64,000 nucleotides of DNA from Sanderia malayensis (lineage: Eukaryota > Cnidaria > Scyphozoa > Semaeostomeae > Pelagiidae): contig RQOL01000531.1 in the NCBI GenBank assembly GCA_013076295.1, positions 4,216,001 through 4,280,000 of the forward strand. The letters are read 5' to 3'. Positions 45,845 through 57,749 of this stretch are shown here, one piece after another; within the stretch, counting starts at the first letter, position 1, and each line of letters opens with the position of its first letter. The notes beneath the pieces were generated by a model. It saw only the letters and a list, made by a program, of their open reading frames with translations. It was not told the origin of the DNA and did no database searches. The translations under genes were made by a program, and so were the position numbers.

Positions 45845-46593
45845 ATGGCTAGTTCAAGCTCCAAAGAACCTTCAGGTAAATTAGATAACTATAGACGAAC
45901 GTGGGATAAAGATAAGTATGAAGAATTAGCGAAGAAGCAACTAGAAAAGGGTGATGATTCTGACACGGATGATGATGATAAATTGCCAGTTAAAAGGAAT
46001 TTGCTTCAAGCTCGACAGTACGGCGTGGACCTTTCGTCTAAGTTGGGCAAAAATATCATAATAACAAAAACAACTCCGTTGGCAGAGCAAGGAGGCTATT
46101 ATTGCAATGTATGTGACTGTGTAGTTAAGGATTCTATAAACTTTTTGGATCATATTAATGGTAGAAAGCATCAGCGGAACCTTGGTATGTCCATGAAAGT
46201 AGAAAGGTCCAGTCTAGAGCAAGTTAAAAATCGATTTCAGTCAAATAAGAGAAAGAAGGAAGAAGATAAAAAGAAAACTGAATACAATTTTGAATCCAGA
46301 ATCAAAGAACTCAAGGCTGAGGTACGATTTGCAGATCATCAGTGTAAAATTTATTTTCTTGAAGATTTGAGAATTGTGTTTATATTTTGGAAGGACGGGT
46401 GTTGCTGTTTGATCTTAGAGATGTTGAATTATATGTTTTATTCCTTCTTTTTTAGGAAGAGAGAGCTAAGCAAAAGAGAAAAGATTACAGACAAGATCGA
46501 AAAAGAAAAGCTGATGATGATGCTGATGGTTTTGTTGATAACGATGTTGCAGCTATGATGGGTTTTGGTGGATTTGGTTCAAGTAAAAAATGA
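45845..46593 (+). CDS. ZMAT2: Zinc finger matrin-type protein 2 (Snu23-like spliceosome factor)
   Basis: Known ZMAT2/Snu23 is a component of the spliceosomal B complex (tri-snRNP associated) in the nucleus. Exons 45845-46321 and 46456-46593 join in phase 0 (GAG/GAA) and give 204 residues (human 199). Landmarks: YRRTWDKDKYEELA near the N-terminus, LGKNIIITKTTP, then the U1-like C2H2 finger YYCNVCDCVVKDSINFLDH (Cys87, Cys90, His103, His109), NLGMSMKVERSSLEQVK, a basic/acidic coiled region and the terminal AAMMGFGGFGSSKK. A methionine at 45794 lies in frame upstream, but the MASSSS start fits the family. An acidic stretch SDTDDDD (39-45) is extra. Converges with MRPS26. Confidence 0.95.
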
Positions 46594-46601
46594 ACAAAGT
46601 T

Positions 46602-46833
46602 ATATTATAAAAGTTCTATTAATCCCCCTTTTAAAACAAAGTTCTGAAGTAAGCCCTCTCTTTTTATAAAGCCTCCCTTGCTTTTGAAAGTGATAACAAT
46701 GATGAAATTGCCGTTAATTAAAACATAAAAGATCGTAAAAATTGTTTTTAGTCATTTTACACAAACATTGCCCCTCCCCCGGAACCTGAAAATTTGAATA
46801 AGCCATCCTGGGTTTAATAGAGCTTTTACAGTA
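46602..46833. mobile_element. MITE, TGTAAAAGTTCTATTAAGCC family, copy 3
   Basis: ATATTATAAAAGTTCTATTA ... TTTAATAGAGCTTTTACAGT termini. It fills most of the gap between the convergent ZMAT2 and MRPS26 coding ends and is probably part of the ZMAT2 3'UTR. Confidence 0.65.
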
Positions 46834-46973
46834 ATCATGTTACACTTGACTGAAAGAGAAAATGTTCAAAGTACTTGAGGAACACATTTTGATTGATAAA
46901 TTGAAATTACAGAATCTCAAATGTGTGATGTTATATTTCTTTTATCATGATGATACAACTATTAACACTAATT

Positions 46974-48015
46974 TCAAGATTCATTTTGTTTATCTTGTTG
47001 TTCAACTTCATCTGTATTTGGCTTCTTCCCTGTTGTTTGATAATGTTTTTGAAATACAAAGTCCCATTCTGTCTGTTTTATTCCACCAAGTTGGAAGGCT
47101 GCCGGACTTGGGCCTTTCCAGCCATGCTCTCCAAAATTTCCTGGAGGTTTCATGGAATAGAGTTTCTTTCCATCTGGTGTAATTGCAAAGTTATAATTAA
47201 CTTCATTGTCTAAAGCATATGCTATCTTCTCCTCAAGGTTCTCTCTTGTGACAAAATTCTCACTCTCTTCCTAAAATCATAATGAATATTGAAGACACAT
47301 TAACTCTACAATTCCAATTCATTAATTCTGAAGTGCATACAAAAAAAGAAATCAATTTTGTGAAATAATTCTTACAATTGCTTTGAGAACAATTGCTCTT
47401 CTTTTCTCAAATAATTTCTCCGCTTCTATCACTTTCTCTTGCTGTCGTTGTTCCATCTCTCTTTGTTTCTTTTCTTTCAGGATAAGATTCCTCAGCTCCC
47501 TAAAATAGCAAAGGTAATCAAATACATTTCAGCTGCAATAATTCTACAGAGTTAAACTTATGAACAGTGTAAAGTTATTAACACCTTTCTCTGCGAAGTT
47601 CTTCATTGCTTTCTAAGATAATTGACAAATTTTTTGCTCCCTGTAGTTTCTCTTCTGCTTCTTTTTTCATTTGCTCTCCTGCGATATCTTTCTTTCGATC
47701 CTCTTCTATTTTCAGTTGTTCTCGAAACACACTTGCAACTTCTGCCATTTTCGCCTTATAGTCTGCCGTCGCTCTCCTTCTAGCCTCTCGTGTAGCTACG
47801 AAATTTTCAATTTCTTCTTGTGTTGCTCCAGATTGAATAAAACTAACTAATCGGGGTGGCTTCGGTTCCTTGACTTTCCTTTTGCGATAAAAAGTAGTAT
47901 TTGTTGTGTGAAACCATCCTGTACATCTGGGAGATACAGGGTCAAGTGCTAAGGCTGTATTGTATCTGGCAACATTAGGCCTAAGAGAGCACATAAAAGC
48001 CTTTCGCGTCGCCAT
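46974..48015 (-). CDS. MRPS26: Mitochondrial small ribosomal subunit protein mS26
   Basis: Exons 48015-47585, 47499-47376 and 47270-46974 join in phases 2 and 0, giving 283 residues. The N-terminus MATRKAFMCSLRPNVARY is basic without acids, as a mitochondrial presequence should be. The middle is a long charged helix (EEIENFVATREARRRATADY, then KEKKQREMEQRQQEK). The diagnostic C-terminal motif is ENFVTRENLEEKIAYALDN followed by NYNFAITPDG, matching MRPS26. It continues ~60 residues beyond the vertebrate end (GEHGWKGPSPAAFQLGG, WDFVFQKHY), an extension of unknown role. An in-frame upstream ATG is possible but would add a non-presequence-like tail. Confidence 0.88.
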
Positions 48016-50038
48016 TTTAGATTTGTTTTGCTTGACATGTGTGTGTGTGCTAGACTCACTGCATTGCATCCCTGTGATACGTTCGTTGGACAACTCCGCA
48101 CAGGGACTTTCCACAGTTTCATCACTGAGAATTAAAGGCCGGGAATTTTCGAAATAATGTAACAAAGCGACCGCTACAATTTTGTAACTTTGAATATTTA
48201 TGTTACAAAAAGTTGAATAAAAAGAGGCTGTGTAATAAATAAACAACGTAAGTGAACGTAATCACGTAATCAAATTGCAATTTTGATGTTTTTATTGTTT
48301 CTCTCCTTAAGCTAAAGTCTTTGTTGTAAGTAAATAATAAATACTGTCCAAAATGTAACTAACTTGTCTCCACTTGGTCTTTGCTTCATTCATTTGAATG
48401 CAAATTCACCTAAAAAAATTCAAAAACATTAATAAACAAAAATATCGAACTTTGTTGTTTTCACTCCTCTCGTTGACAACGAATTTGAAGGCAAAAAAAG
48501 CTGTGGTTGACATTTTTAAAACTTGCACAAGTCTGTAATTGTACTCATTGAAACTTACAGTTTTCTAATTTATCTTTGATTTTAGAACAATTTGTGCAAA
48601 ATATTGAGCTCGACATGACATTATTGTTTTCGCAATTGGCCTATTTTAGTGTGATTTTGAGTACCTAAATTACTGCATGCACAAAGTAAGACAATAAACT
48701 TACCAAGAATAATATGAATGCGCCTCTGTGGATTTAAATAGCCATTATGTGTTCATGTTTTTAACCAATGACTTGCTGCAAAGAGTAGGCCGGAAGCACA
48801 CTGGGGCACAGGGGGTCAAACTTTTGTAAAGGGCACTTTTGGGCGTGGCATACGAAAATAATTTGGGCGTGGCATATTAAAAACGAAACGCTATATAGTG
48901 TTAACTGTGAACGCAAATTGTTTAACAGCGCTCCTGTGTTAAACATATTTGATAAATGAACAGAACGATAGTGTTATAACAAAATGTTGTAACTAAATTA
49001 GGAAAATAAGAAGTACAGCCGGCAAAACGGTTCTAATTGAATGCACCAAAGTAATTTCTTCTTTGTTCTGTTTTTCCGACAAACTCGCTTGCAACCTCTG
49101 GCACATCAATATCATGATTGTGCTCCCATAAAAATAAAACCATTAAACACACAATTAAAACTTAAAGAGCTTTTAAGGACCTTTCACTACTACCGTTTGG
49201 TCAAGAGAGGTCGCAAAACAAGAAACGTTAAGAACTAGTCCTTGACCTGGGTTCCTTATAAAAAACCGTGTATGCTTTGGGTTAAAACGATTCTCTTTCA
49301 CTTCTTTTGCGACGTTTTGACACCTTTTCCTTTGTCTTCAACATCCAATGATTTGCTTTATTATATTGTATATCATGGTGCTATGCTGTATCTAATCTGC
49401 TGTTTCAGTTAAATACCAATGGCGATCGTTGACCACAATACGTCTTGTTGTAAAGCAAAAAAGCCGTAATAATTCAAAAAGGGCAGTTCTCGCCCCCCTG
49501 CACCCCCTCATGAAAGGGCAAGGGGGGCAGCCGCCCCCCTTGCCCCCCCTGTTCCGGCATCCCAACAATAAAGCAAAAACAGCGCGCCGCTCTGCCCGAT
49601 CAGCGACAAATTTCTTTGTTACGGTTAAGGTATTTTACAGACCAGAATTTTTCGGAACGAAGCTTCGAAATTTGCCCACTTTTCTTACTGTTAGAAAACG
49701 AGTCTCGTTGTGCTTGCACTCAATCGAGACTCGTGCAACAAGTCTACATGCAATGTGCATGAAGAATGTCAGATTATGAGATCGAGACCATTTCTGTGCT
49801 TTGCATTTTTGCAAGTTCTCTTTTCATTTGTTTTTTAAATTTTGTCTACCTCAGCGCAGTTCGTTTGGAGAAATTATTATTGCTATTAGACTCTACCCAT
49901 CAAAACAATAAGAGAAAAAACACTTAGGATTGCTCTTTCGGACATCATTTAATGAAAAAAGATGCATTTACTGATCTATTAATTGAAGAAGTTGTGAATA
50001 CATGTTACAATATTCAAAGAGTATTAAGTTCAACAATA
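48016..50038. other. Intergenic, MRPS26 upstream to peptide cluster
   Basis: Contains a GACTCACTGCATTGCATCCC repeat relative at 48054. At 49512-49555 there is a strong G/C hairpin (GCAAGGGGGGC / GCCCCCCTTGC around a 4-base loop) in a C-rich repeat. From about 49840 it holds the downstream flank of the first peptide unit. No gene recognised. Confidence 0.5.
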
Positions 50039-50437
50039 TTAATTTGAATCGTTTCCTGGTTTCCCTGTATCATCAATGCATCTATTTCCCCCAAAAGGGA
50101 ACAGGAGTTCACATACTTTGTTGCATAGTGCACATTCATCAAAAGTTGCAGGTGGAATGGGGGGAGTGCATGGCATTAAATCATAGCATTCTCGTTGTTG
50201 TCTCATCCAAACCTGTTGAATACGATACAAAATGAATAAAAGTGCCAGTCGTATGATCTAAGCAAAGGAGATGACTTTTGAATTGCCTATGATAAAAAGT
50301 AAGATTGTCTAAAAGCAGTGGCCATGTTTTTCAGTTACCTTGTACGATGCTTTATGCCGCGGAATACCTTCAGCTGAGTCGAGCAGTACAATTACTGACA
50401 CAACAGCCAATGCAACAAATGAAAGTTTCAAATGCAT
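50039..50437 (-). CDS. Secreted six-cysteine peptide, copy A
   Basis: Family not recognised. Coding exons 50437-50339 and 50212-50039 join in phase 0 and give 90 residues. A 5'UTR exon (about 50640-50597, donor GTAATC) and an acceptor at 50446-50445 precede the ATG. Residues 1-24 (MHLKLSFVALAVVSVIVLLD, then SAEG) form a classic signal peptide; IPRHKASYK and VWMRQQRE follow. The mature part has six cysteines spaced C-5-C-11-C-2-C-3-C-10-C, probably three disulfides, with an acidic polar tail (IDDTGKPGNDSN). Such a peptide could act in defence, venom or signalling; sequence alone does not decide. The TATA box lies at 50670-50677. Confidence 0.78.
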
Positions 50438-50669
50438 CTTTCGTCTGTAACGATAAAAACAAATAATTGATAAGAAAAAATTGCATGAATCATATGGTCT
50501 CTTATAGTAGTCCTTTACAATTGTGTAAGCGACTTACATTGCAACAAAAAAAAGATAATTGAAAAATAAGTTGATAGTGCAACATGCAAAGATTACCTTT
50601 TGCAATGAAGCAATTCGTCTTCTCTTGAGTTGAAATACAACAGCTTGAACCAAGCAAGAGTTTCAGCCT

Positions 50670-50677
50670 TATTTATA
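50670..50677 (-). promoter_or_regulatory. TATA box, copy A
   Basis: TATAAATA on the minus strand within a block (GCAAACTGTATAAATAAGGC) conserved in all four units, 30-40 bp before the inferred 5'UTR exon. Confidence 0.75.
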
Positions 50678-51167
50678 CAGTTTGCATAAAGCAATATTAA
50701 CCCAATTGCTTCCCGATTACAGTTAATTAAATAATAAGTTTGCAAGCTAATAGGTGTTGTCAAAATTTTTAGAAAGCATATGTCATAGAATGTTTTTCAT
50801 GTGCCGCCATTTACACCCTTAATTTTCAATGAATTTTGGTCGTATTATGATTTATTTGTTTTTTGTGCAAACTTTGAGCAAATTTACAATTAATGTCATC
50901 ATCAAGTGTCATTTCGCGCAGGCTTATCGCGCAATATAAAGACAGTTAAGCAAAAGATGTGTTGTTTTTGCATTTTTGAAGTCACGTTTTGTTTTGTCAA
51001 TAGAACTGTGTTGAATAAGAAGAGCACAAAGATGCTTTTTATGAAAGTAGAATACACAACTGCATATGAAGACATGGTCATTTGCTTCATTGATATCAGC
51101 GAGTGTAAAACCATGCACAGTTGTTATCTTTCACATTTCACACAAGAAAATAATTTGATAAATTGTT

Positions 51168-52741
51168 AGTGCCACTATAGCTTTTTTTTTTATTTGCTAA
51201 AACTATAGATTCGAATTCGCTGATTCTGAATCTGCTTTTACTTTTTTGATCTCATGAGTACTTTTTGAGCTACAAGGTGTTTTCCCTCACACTCTCTTGA
51301 CACACTTCGAGGACTGGGATCTACCTACTATGACATCATAGTAGGGACCCCGTTTTTTTTCCCGTACTGAAGCAACAAGTTTGACACTGATTTTCTCCAA
51401 GAAAACGAATATTTTTGTTCGTTTTTTTTACTCAAATAGTTAGATATTGGGCATCGGTTACCCAGAATGGAATTTTTAAACAATTTTGATCGGTCAGTTG
51501 CTTTAAAATTGAAATGCAAAATTTCCATGTAGTGGTTGTCCAATCTCTGGACACGGCGCGGGCACATGCCGCGGCCTGATAATAAAGTATTCGGGCTAAC
51601 AAGAGTAAAAGTGAGTTTGCTTGTATGGAATTTACTTTAATTGAAAAGACGATAGTAAAAACTAAAGTAAAGTATCATATACTGCTATAATTTCTTGGAA
51701 GACCGATACCGATAAATCAGAAGTTGTTCCCATGAAAAGAAGAGTATGCGATTGTGAGTGCTGGCCAACTACAGGCATACATACAGGGCCTAAATTATTG
51801 CGTTGAATTTCAATTTGCGTTTTAACTACAACCCAGCTTATTGCCCAGTGTCGTTAAATCGCTTCGAAAGGTCTCTTTTTGCGTGGAATTTTCTTTAAAA
51901 CTTTTTATTGAAAAATTGTTGGGCTACGCGTACGCCAAAGAATATAGGATCAAATCGATCAACAACAGCAGTCCTTCGCGTCGCGGAGTTTATTTCATCG
52001 CCAAAGTCACTACTACAGCAAGCACACACAGTTGCATCCTCTCCTGATGATGTTTGTATTTCTCAGGATTATATAAGAATCACTATGCCTTATAACCACT
52101 GTCCAATAAATAAATTTTAGCAACTATGACTTTCTTTTATTGAGTACTTGCGTTCTCTTAAAAGCACAACACAAGCTTCGCAAACACATCGATTGCTTTG
52201 ATTTGCTGTTGCCCTCCTTCCACAGCAAAACATTCACACACCACACACAACACAATACACATATCATCACCCACCACACTACAAGCTCAGCTTGTCTTGC
52301 TCATGCATCCACAGGCCGCGGCACGTGCCCGCGCCGTGCCCACAGATTGGACAGCCACTACATGAAAATTTTGCATTTCAATTTCAAACCAACTGACCGA
52401 TCAAAATTGTTTAAAAATCCCATTCTGGGTAACCGACGCTCAATATCTAACTATTTGAGTAAAAAAAACGAACAAAAGTACTCGTTTTTTGGAAGAAAAT
52501 TAGTGTCAAACTTGTTGCTTCAGTACGGGAAAAAAAACGGGGTCCCTACTATGATGTCATAGTAGGTAGATCCCAGTCCTCGAAGTGTGTCAAGAAAAAT
52601 GGTGAAAGTGACGAAATATCGACACTTTCACACGTTATAACTCGTGAACTACGCGTCAGATTTCAAAAATATTTTCAGATTTGAAATCAGCGTTGCAAGT
52701 TTTCTTGATATAAAGAATAAAAAAAAAGCTATAGTGGCACT
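51168..52741. mobile_element. Foldback-type DNA element with long inverted repeats
   Basis: Perfect outer termini AGTGCCACTATAGCTTTTTT and its complement bound 1,574 bp. Arms of roughly 290 bp (51290-51580 and 52305-52600) are inverted copies, e.g. CGAGGACTGGGATCTACC / GGTAGATCCCAGTCCTCG. Both arms carry the same outward-reading frame (minus 51328-51567; end of plus 52140-52562). The peptide units C and D lack it at the equivalent place, giving a paralogous empty site. Target duplication is short (TT or TTA). No transposase recognised. Confidence 0.85.
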
Positions 52742-53293
52742 TTAATGATTTTTCATTTACCAGTAAAAGTTTCTTAAATGTTTTCCCCTTATACCAGTTG
52801 GTTCCTTATAAAACAGTTTACGTTTACATTTTAATACAGGGAGCAGTCTTGAGTTGAGTACAACAGAATTGCATCAAAATCTACAACACGTTGTAATCGG
52901 AAAATGTCACAAATATGTATGCTTATACATGATGATTTATTAAAAAACATTCGATTTGTGAAAAAACATGAAATGAAATGAAATGAAAGTAATTAAGTGT
53001 AACAACGATATCAATACTCTTTCTAATAGATTTCTTAGCAATATATAGCAATGTATGATAACAATAATAACAAAAATAATAACATATAAAGTCATTTTTG
53101 TTACAGGTACACGGTGAAATAAATGTAGCAAAAGTCAATGAACAATATTCAAAGACACGGTTGAAAGGTAGGATTTTTATTTCATGCGCAACTATTCACG
53201 CGAGCTCCGTCATTAGTCGGACCCCCAACCCGTCAATGAGGTAATAATGTGCAAGAGCTCAAAAATTACAAAACTTCGCCCCGCACCCCGTTA

Positions 53294-53375
53294 TTAGACT
53301 CACTACATTGCGTCCCTGTGCCTCACTCATTTTGTTCGCCCGGTTGAGGGAGTTACGAGCGAAGCACTGGGGCAG
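53294..53375. mobile_element. 82-bp insertion flanked by TTA, unit B only
   Basis: Units C, D and E read CCCCG(T/G)TATGTGCTCC; unit B has 82 extra bases (starting TTAGACTCACTACATTGCG) between TTA at 53291-53293 and TTA at 53376-53378. The sequence is related to repeats at 41997 and 48054. The TTA duplication suggests a PIF/Harbinger-type integration. Confidence 0.75.
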
Positions 53376-54062
53376 TTATGTGCTCCACGGATTGTAAAAA
53401 AAGTATAAGTAAAAAAACTGCATTGTGGGATATGGTTACCCTTCTTAATTGAGACAGATAAAGATATTGATTATCTTATAATGGTCTTCTAATCGTTTCT
53501 AGTAATTGTCAATTATTAATGGAAATTTATTTTCGCTTTACGACAAATAACTTGCTCCAAACATATTTGGACATTGTTTCTTGAATTTGTCAACAATGTT
53601 TCCATACCTGTGATAGTTGCAACATTATTACATTGTCAGAATGGATGGTCAAGCGTAATCGTATCCTTGTATACGCCATTGCTTGAATAACTATTTGCTT
53701 TTTAGCATCCTTGCATATAAGCACACTTGTTCTTGATTTCTCTTTAACAAAAAATGCTACACAAAATTGTCTACCTAAGCGCAGTTCGTTTGGAGAAATT
53801 ATAATTGTCAGCTTCATTAGACATAGACTCCACCCATCAAAACGAATACAGAAAAAAAACACTTTTGGAATTGCTCTCTCGGACATCATTTAATGAAAAC
53901 AGATGCATTTACTCAACTATTCATTGAAGAAGTGGTGAATACATGTTACAATATTCAAAAAGTATTAAGTTTTCAATTGCGGCTAGATACACACATTCAA
54001 AGAAAGTTACCAAGTTTTACAGAAGATAGATCAAGTCCGGAAAACTAACATTTATAATAGTA

Positions 54063-54455
54063 TTATTTTGCTTCGCCTCCTTTTCCTGGTTCCCCTGTGT
54101 CAGTAATGCATACTTTTGAACTGGGGAATGCAGGCAAAACCCATTCGCAGATTCTGAGGCAAGGTAAACAGTCGGCATCACCAACACAAGGCGCAAATTC
54201 ATAGCATTCTCGTTTCTGTCTCATCCAAACCTGTTGAATACGATACGAATGAATATAAAGGGCCAGTCGTATGATCTAAGCAAATTAGGTGACTTTTGAA
54301 TTGCCTTTGATAACAAGTAAGAGTGTCTAAAAGCAGCGGCCATGTTTTTCAGTTACCTTGTACGATGCTTTATGCCGCGGAACACCTTCAGCTGAGTCAA
54401 GCAGTACAATTACTGACACAACAGCCAATGCAACAAATGAAAGTTTCAAATGCAT
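54063..54455 (-). CDS. Secreted six-cysteine peptide, copy B
   Basis: Exons 54455-54357 and 54230-54063, phase 0, 88 residues. The 33-residue first coding exon differs from copy A only at I/V after the signal cleavage region. The second exon shares VWMRQ and ECY but then diverges: cysteine spacing C-5-C-5-C-2-C-3-C-10-C, loop VGDAD in place of the proline-rich loop, EWVLPAFPSSKV before the last cysteine, tail ITDTGEPGKGGEAK. The 5'UTR exon ends at 54615 (donor GTTAGC, weaker than GTAAGC of copies C and D). TATA at 54708-54715. Confidence 0.78.
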
Positions 54456-54707
54456 CTTTCGTCTACAATGACAAAAATACAAATAATTGATAAGAAACAA
54501 TTGCATGAATCATATGGTCTCTTAGTAGTCCTTTGCAATTGTATAAGCGAAGTATATTGCAACAAATAAATGACAATTGAAAGATAAGTTGATAGTGCAA
54601 CATGCAAAGCTAACCTTTTGTAATGAAGCAATTCGTCTTCTCTTGAGTTGAAATACAACAGTTTGAACCAAGAATAAACCTTAGTGCAGAATCAAGAGTT
54701 TCAGCCT

Positions 54708-54715
54708 TATTTATA
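54708..54715 (-). promoter_or_regulatory. TATA box, copy B
   Basis: Same conserved TATAAATA block upstream of the 5'UTR exon as in copy A. Confidence 0.75.
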
Positions 54716-57109
54716 CAGTTTGCATAAAGCAATATTAACCCAATTGCTTCCCGATTACAGTTAATTAAATAATAAGTTTGCAAGCTAATAGGTGTTGTCA
54801 AAATTTTTAGAAAGCATATGTCATAGAATGTTTTTCATGTGCCGCCATTTACTCCCTTAATTTTCAATAAGTTTTGCTCACATTATGATTTATTTGTTTT
54901 GTTTACACACATTTTTGAGCAAATTTACAATTAATATCATCATCAAGTGGCATTTCGCGTAGGGTTATTACGCAATATAAAGACAGTTAAGCAAAAGATG
55001 TGTTGTTTTTGCATTTTTGAAGTCACGTTTTGTTTTGCCAATAGAACTGTGTTGAATAAGGGGACAAAAATGCTTTCTATGAAAGTAGAATATACAACTG
55101 CATCAAGACATGGTCATTTGTTTCATTAGTATCAGCGAGTGTAAAACCATACACAGTGGCTATCTTTCACATTTCACATAAGAATATAAATTGAGAGGTT
55201 TTTAGTGATTTTCATTTACCAGTAAAGGTTTCTTATATTTTCTCACTTTATACCAGTTGGTTCCTTATAAAACAGTTTCAAGCTGCAGACCCACATCAGC
55301 TGTATAGCTGCCAGAACCCTTAGCCTGCGCAAACAAATAAATATTGCTTGCTTGCTATTCATCATCTAGATGTTGCAGTATTCATTAGATGTTGCTTCGA
55401 TCTTTAGATTTAGATCATTCTGATATAGATGATTTAGATGATATTACTTGTTTTTCTTGTTTCTCGTATCATAAGAAACACAGAATGAATTCCCAAGAAA
55501 ATTCCACTTGAGCCCCCCCCCCCTGAAGTAGATATGAATCTACGTCTATGCTTCTTCACATTTAGGTGCGTGAGGAAACAGCAAGTGTTTGTCAACTTGC
55601 CTGTCATATATAATAACTTTCAATGCACAAAACTTAATTATCCGCAGTTATAATTCTCGGGGGTTTTTGAAAACATACTTCAAGTGTAATATGACGACGT
55701 GCGTCGAAAATTGTGAGCAAAGTTGAGCTTTGGTTTCCAAAAGCCATTGCCACATTATATTTTTAAAAAGAACTCTTAGAAGGGAACCTAAATGGAGAGG
55801 GCATACAAAAGTTTACATTGTAACACAGGGAGCGGAGCTTCTTGAGTCGAGTACAACAGAATTGAATCAAAATCTACAATAGCTACGTTGTAATCGGAAA
55901 GAATCACAAATATGTATGCTTATGCATCATGATTTAGTAAAAAAAACATTCGATTTTTGAAAAAACATGAAATAAATTAAATGAAAGTAATTAAGTGTAA
56001 CAATGATATCGATACTCCTTCTAATAGAATTCTTAGCAATATATAACAATGTATGATAGCAATAATAACAAAAATAATAACAGAAAAAATTATTTTTCTT
56101 GCAGATACACAGTGAAATAAATGAAGCAAAAGTCAATGAACAATATTCAAAGCCACGGTTGAAAGGTAGGGTTTTTATTTCATGCCCAACTATTCACGCG
56201 AACTCAGTCTTTAGTCGGACCCCCATCAATGAGGTAATAATGTGCAAAAGCTCAAAAACTACAAAACTTTGCCCCGCACCCCGTTATGTGCTCCATGGAG
56301 TGTAAGAAAAAATATAAGTGGAAAAGCTGAATTGTGGGATATGTTTACTCTTCTTAATAGTGACAGATAAAGATATTGATTATCTTATAATGGTCTTCTA
56401 ATCGTTTCTAGTAATTTTCAATTATTAACGTCATTCAAACGTCATTTGTATTATTTCCAATGAAATGAGCCCAAGCTTGTAAATTTTGCAAGCTAAACAA
56501 GCAAACAGAACTACAATTAAATGAAATTAGCTGGAAATTAGCTGGCTTTTTATCTTGAACAGCATTGACGACAAGTTGAAAATTTAAACTTGTGGAAATC
56601 GACTTTAGCTGACAATCACATATAGCTTGCGCCGAACATATTTGGACTTTGCTTCTTGAATGTTTCAACAGTGTTCCCTCTTGAATTTGTCAATAATGTT
56701 CCCATACCTGTGATAGTTGCAACGTTGTTGCATTCAGAATAGTTGGTCATGCGTAATCGTATCCTTGTACACGCCGTAGCTAGAATAAATATCTGCTTTA
56801 CAGCATGCTTGCATATAGGCGCACTTGTTCTTGATGTCTCTCCAATTAAAAATGCTACACAAAACTGAGCGCAGACAATATTCGTTTGGAAAAATTATTA
56901 TTGCCAATTTCATTAGACTCCACCCATCAAAACGAGTAATTACTTTTTCTGAGATAATTTAATGAGAATATAAGCATATTTACGAATCTATTAATAAAAA
57001 AATTGTAAACACATGAAGCAATATTCAGAAAGTGTTACACTCAATTACGGTTTGATTAAGTGCCAGGCCTTAGACTACAAAAATCCAAAAAACTTAGCAT
57101 GAGACAACA

Positions 57110-57506
57110 TTATTTTGATCCGATCTTTTCTCCTGGCTCCCCTGGGTCATCAATGCATCTATATCCTCCAAAAGGTATCAGGTATTCACATATTCTGTTG
57201 CATGGTTTGCATTCATCACTGGTTGCAGGTGGAACGGGAGTGCATGGCATTAAATCATAGCATTCTCGTTTTTGTCTCATCCAAACCTGTTGATACAAAA
57301 TGAATATAAAGTGCCAGTCGTATGATCTAAGCAAAGTAGATGACTTTTGAATTGCCTTTGATAACAAGTAAGAGTGTCTAAAAGCAGTGGCCATGTTTTT
57401 CAGTTACCTTGTACGATGCTTTATGCCGCGGAATACCTTCAGCTGAGTCGAGCAGTACAATTACTGATACAACAGCCAATGCAATAAATGAAAGTTTCAA
57501 ATGCAT
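57110..57506 (-). CDS. Secreted six-cysteine peptide, copy C
   Basis: Exons 57506-57408 and 57286-57110, phase 0, 91 residues. The signal exon has one conservative change (FIALAV for FVALAV). The mature part resembles copy A: VWMRQKRECYDLMPCTP, proline loop shortened by two residues, spacing C-5-C-9-C-2-C-3-C-10-C, YLIPFGGYR before the last cysteine, tail IDDPGEPGEKIGSK. The 5'UTR exon ends at 57649 (donor GTAAGC); TATA at 57742-57749. Splice sites are intact, so likely functional. Confidence 0.78.
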
Positions 57507-57741
57507 CTTTCGTCTGCAATGACAAAAATACAAGTAATTGATAAGAAACAATTGCATGAATCATATGGTCTATTGTATAAGCGAAGTATATTGCAATAAA
57601 TAAAAGATAATTGAAAGATAAGTTGATAGTGCAACATGCAAAGCTTACCTTTTGTAATGAAGCAATTCGTCTTCTCTTGAGTTGAAATAGAACAGTTTGA
57701 GCCAAGAATAAGCCTTAGTGCAGAAGCAAGAGTGTCAGCCT

Positions 57742-57749
57742 TATTTATA
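57742..57749 (-). promoter_or_regulatory. TATA box, copy C
   Basis: Conserved TATAAATA in the same promoter block as the other copies. Confidence 0.75.

Larger units (their letters stand above)
52810..55790. repeat. Segmental duplication unit B
   Basis: Begins near GTTTACATTTTAATACAGGG, continues through a conserved AT-rich left flank, the copy B gene and a conserved upstream block (CAGTTGGTTCCTTATAAAAC). From about 53520 to 55130 it is nearly identical to unit D (offset 6,282 bp). Confidence 0.8.
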
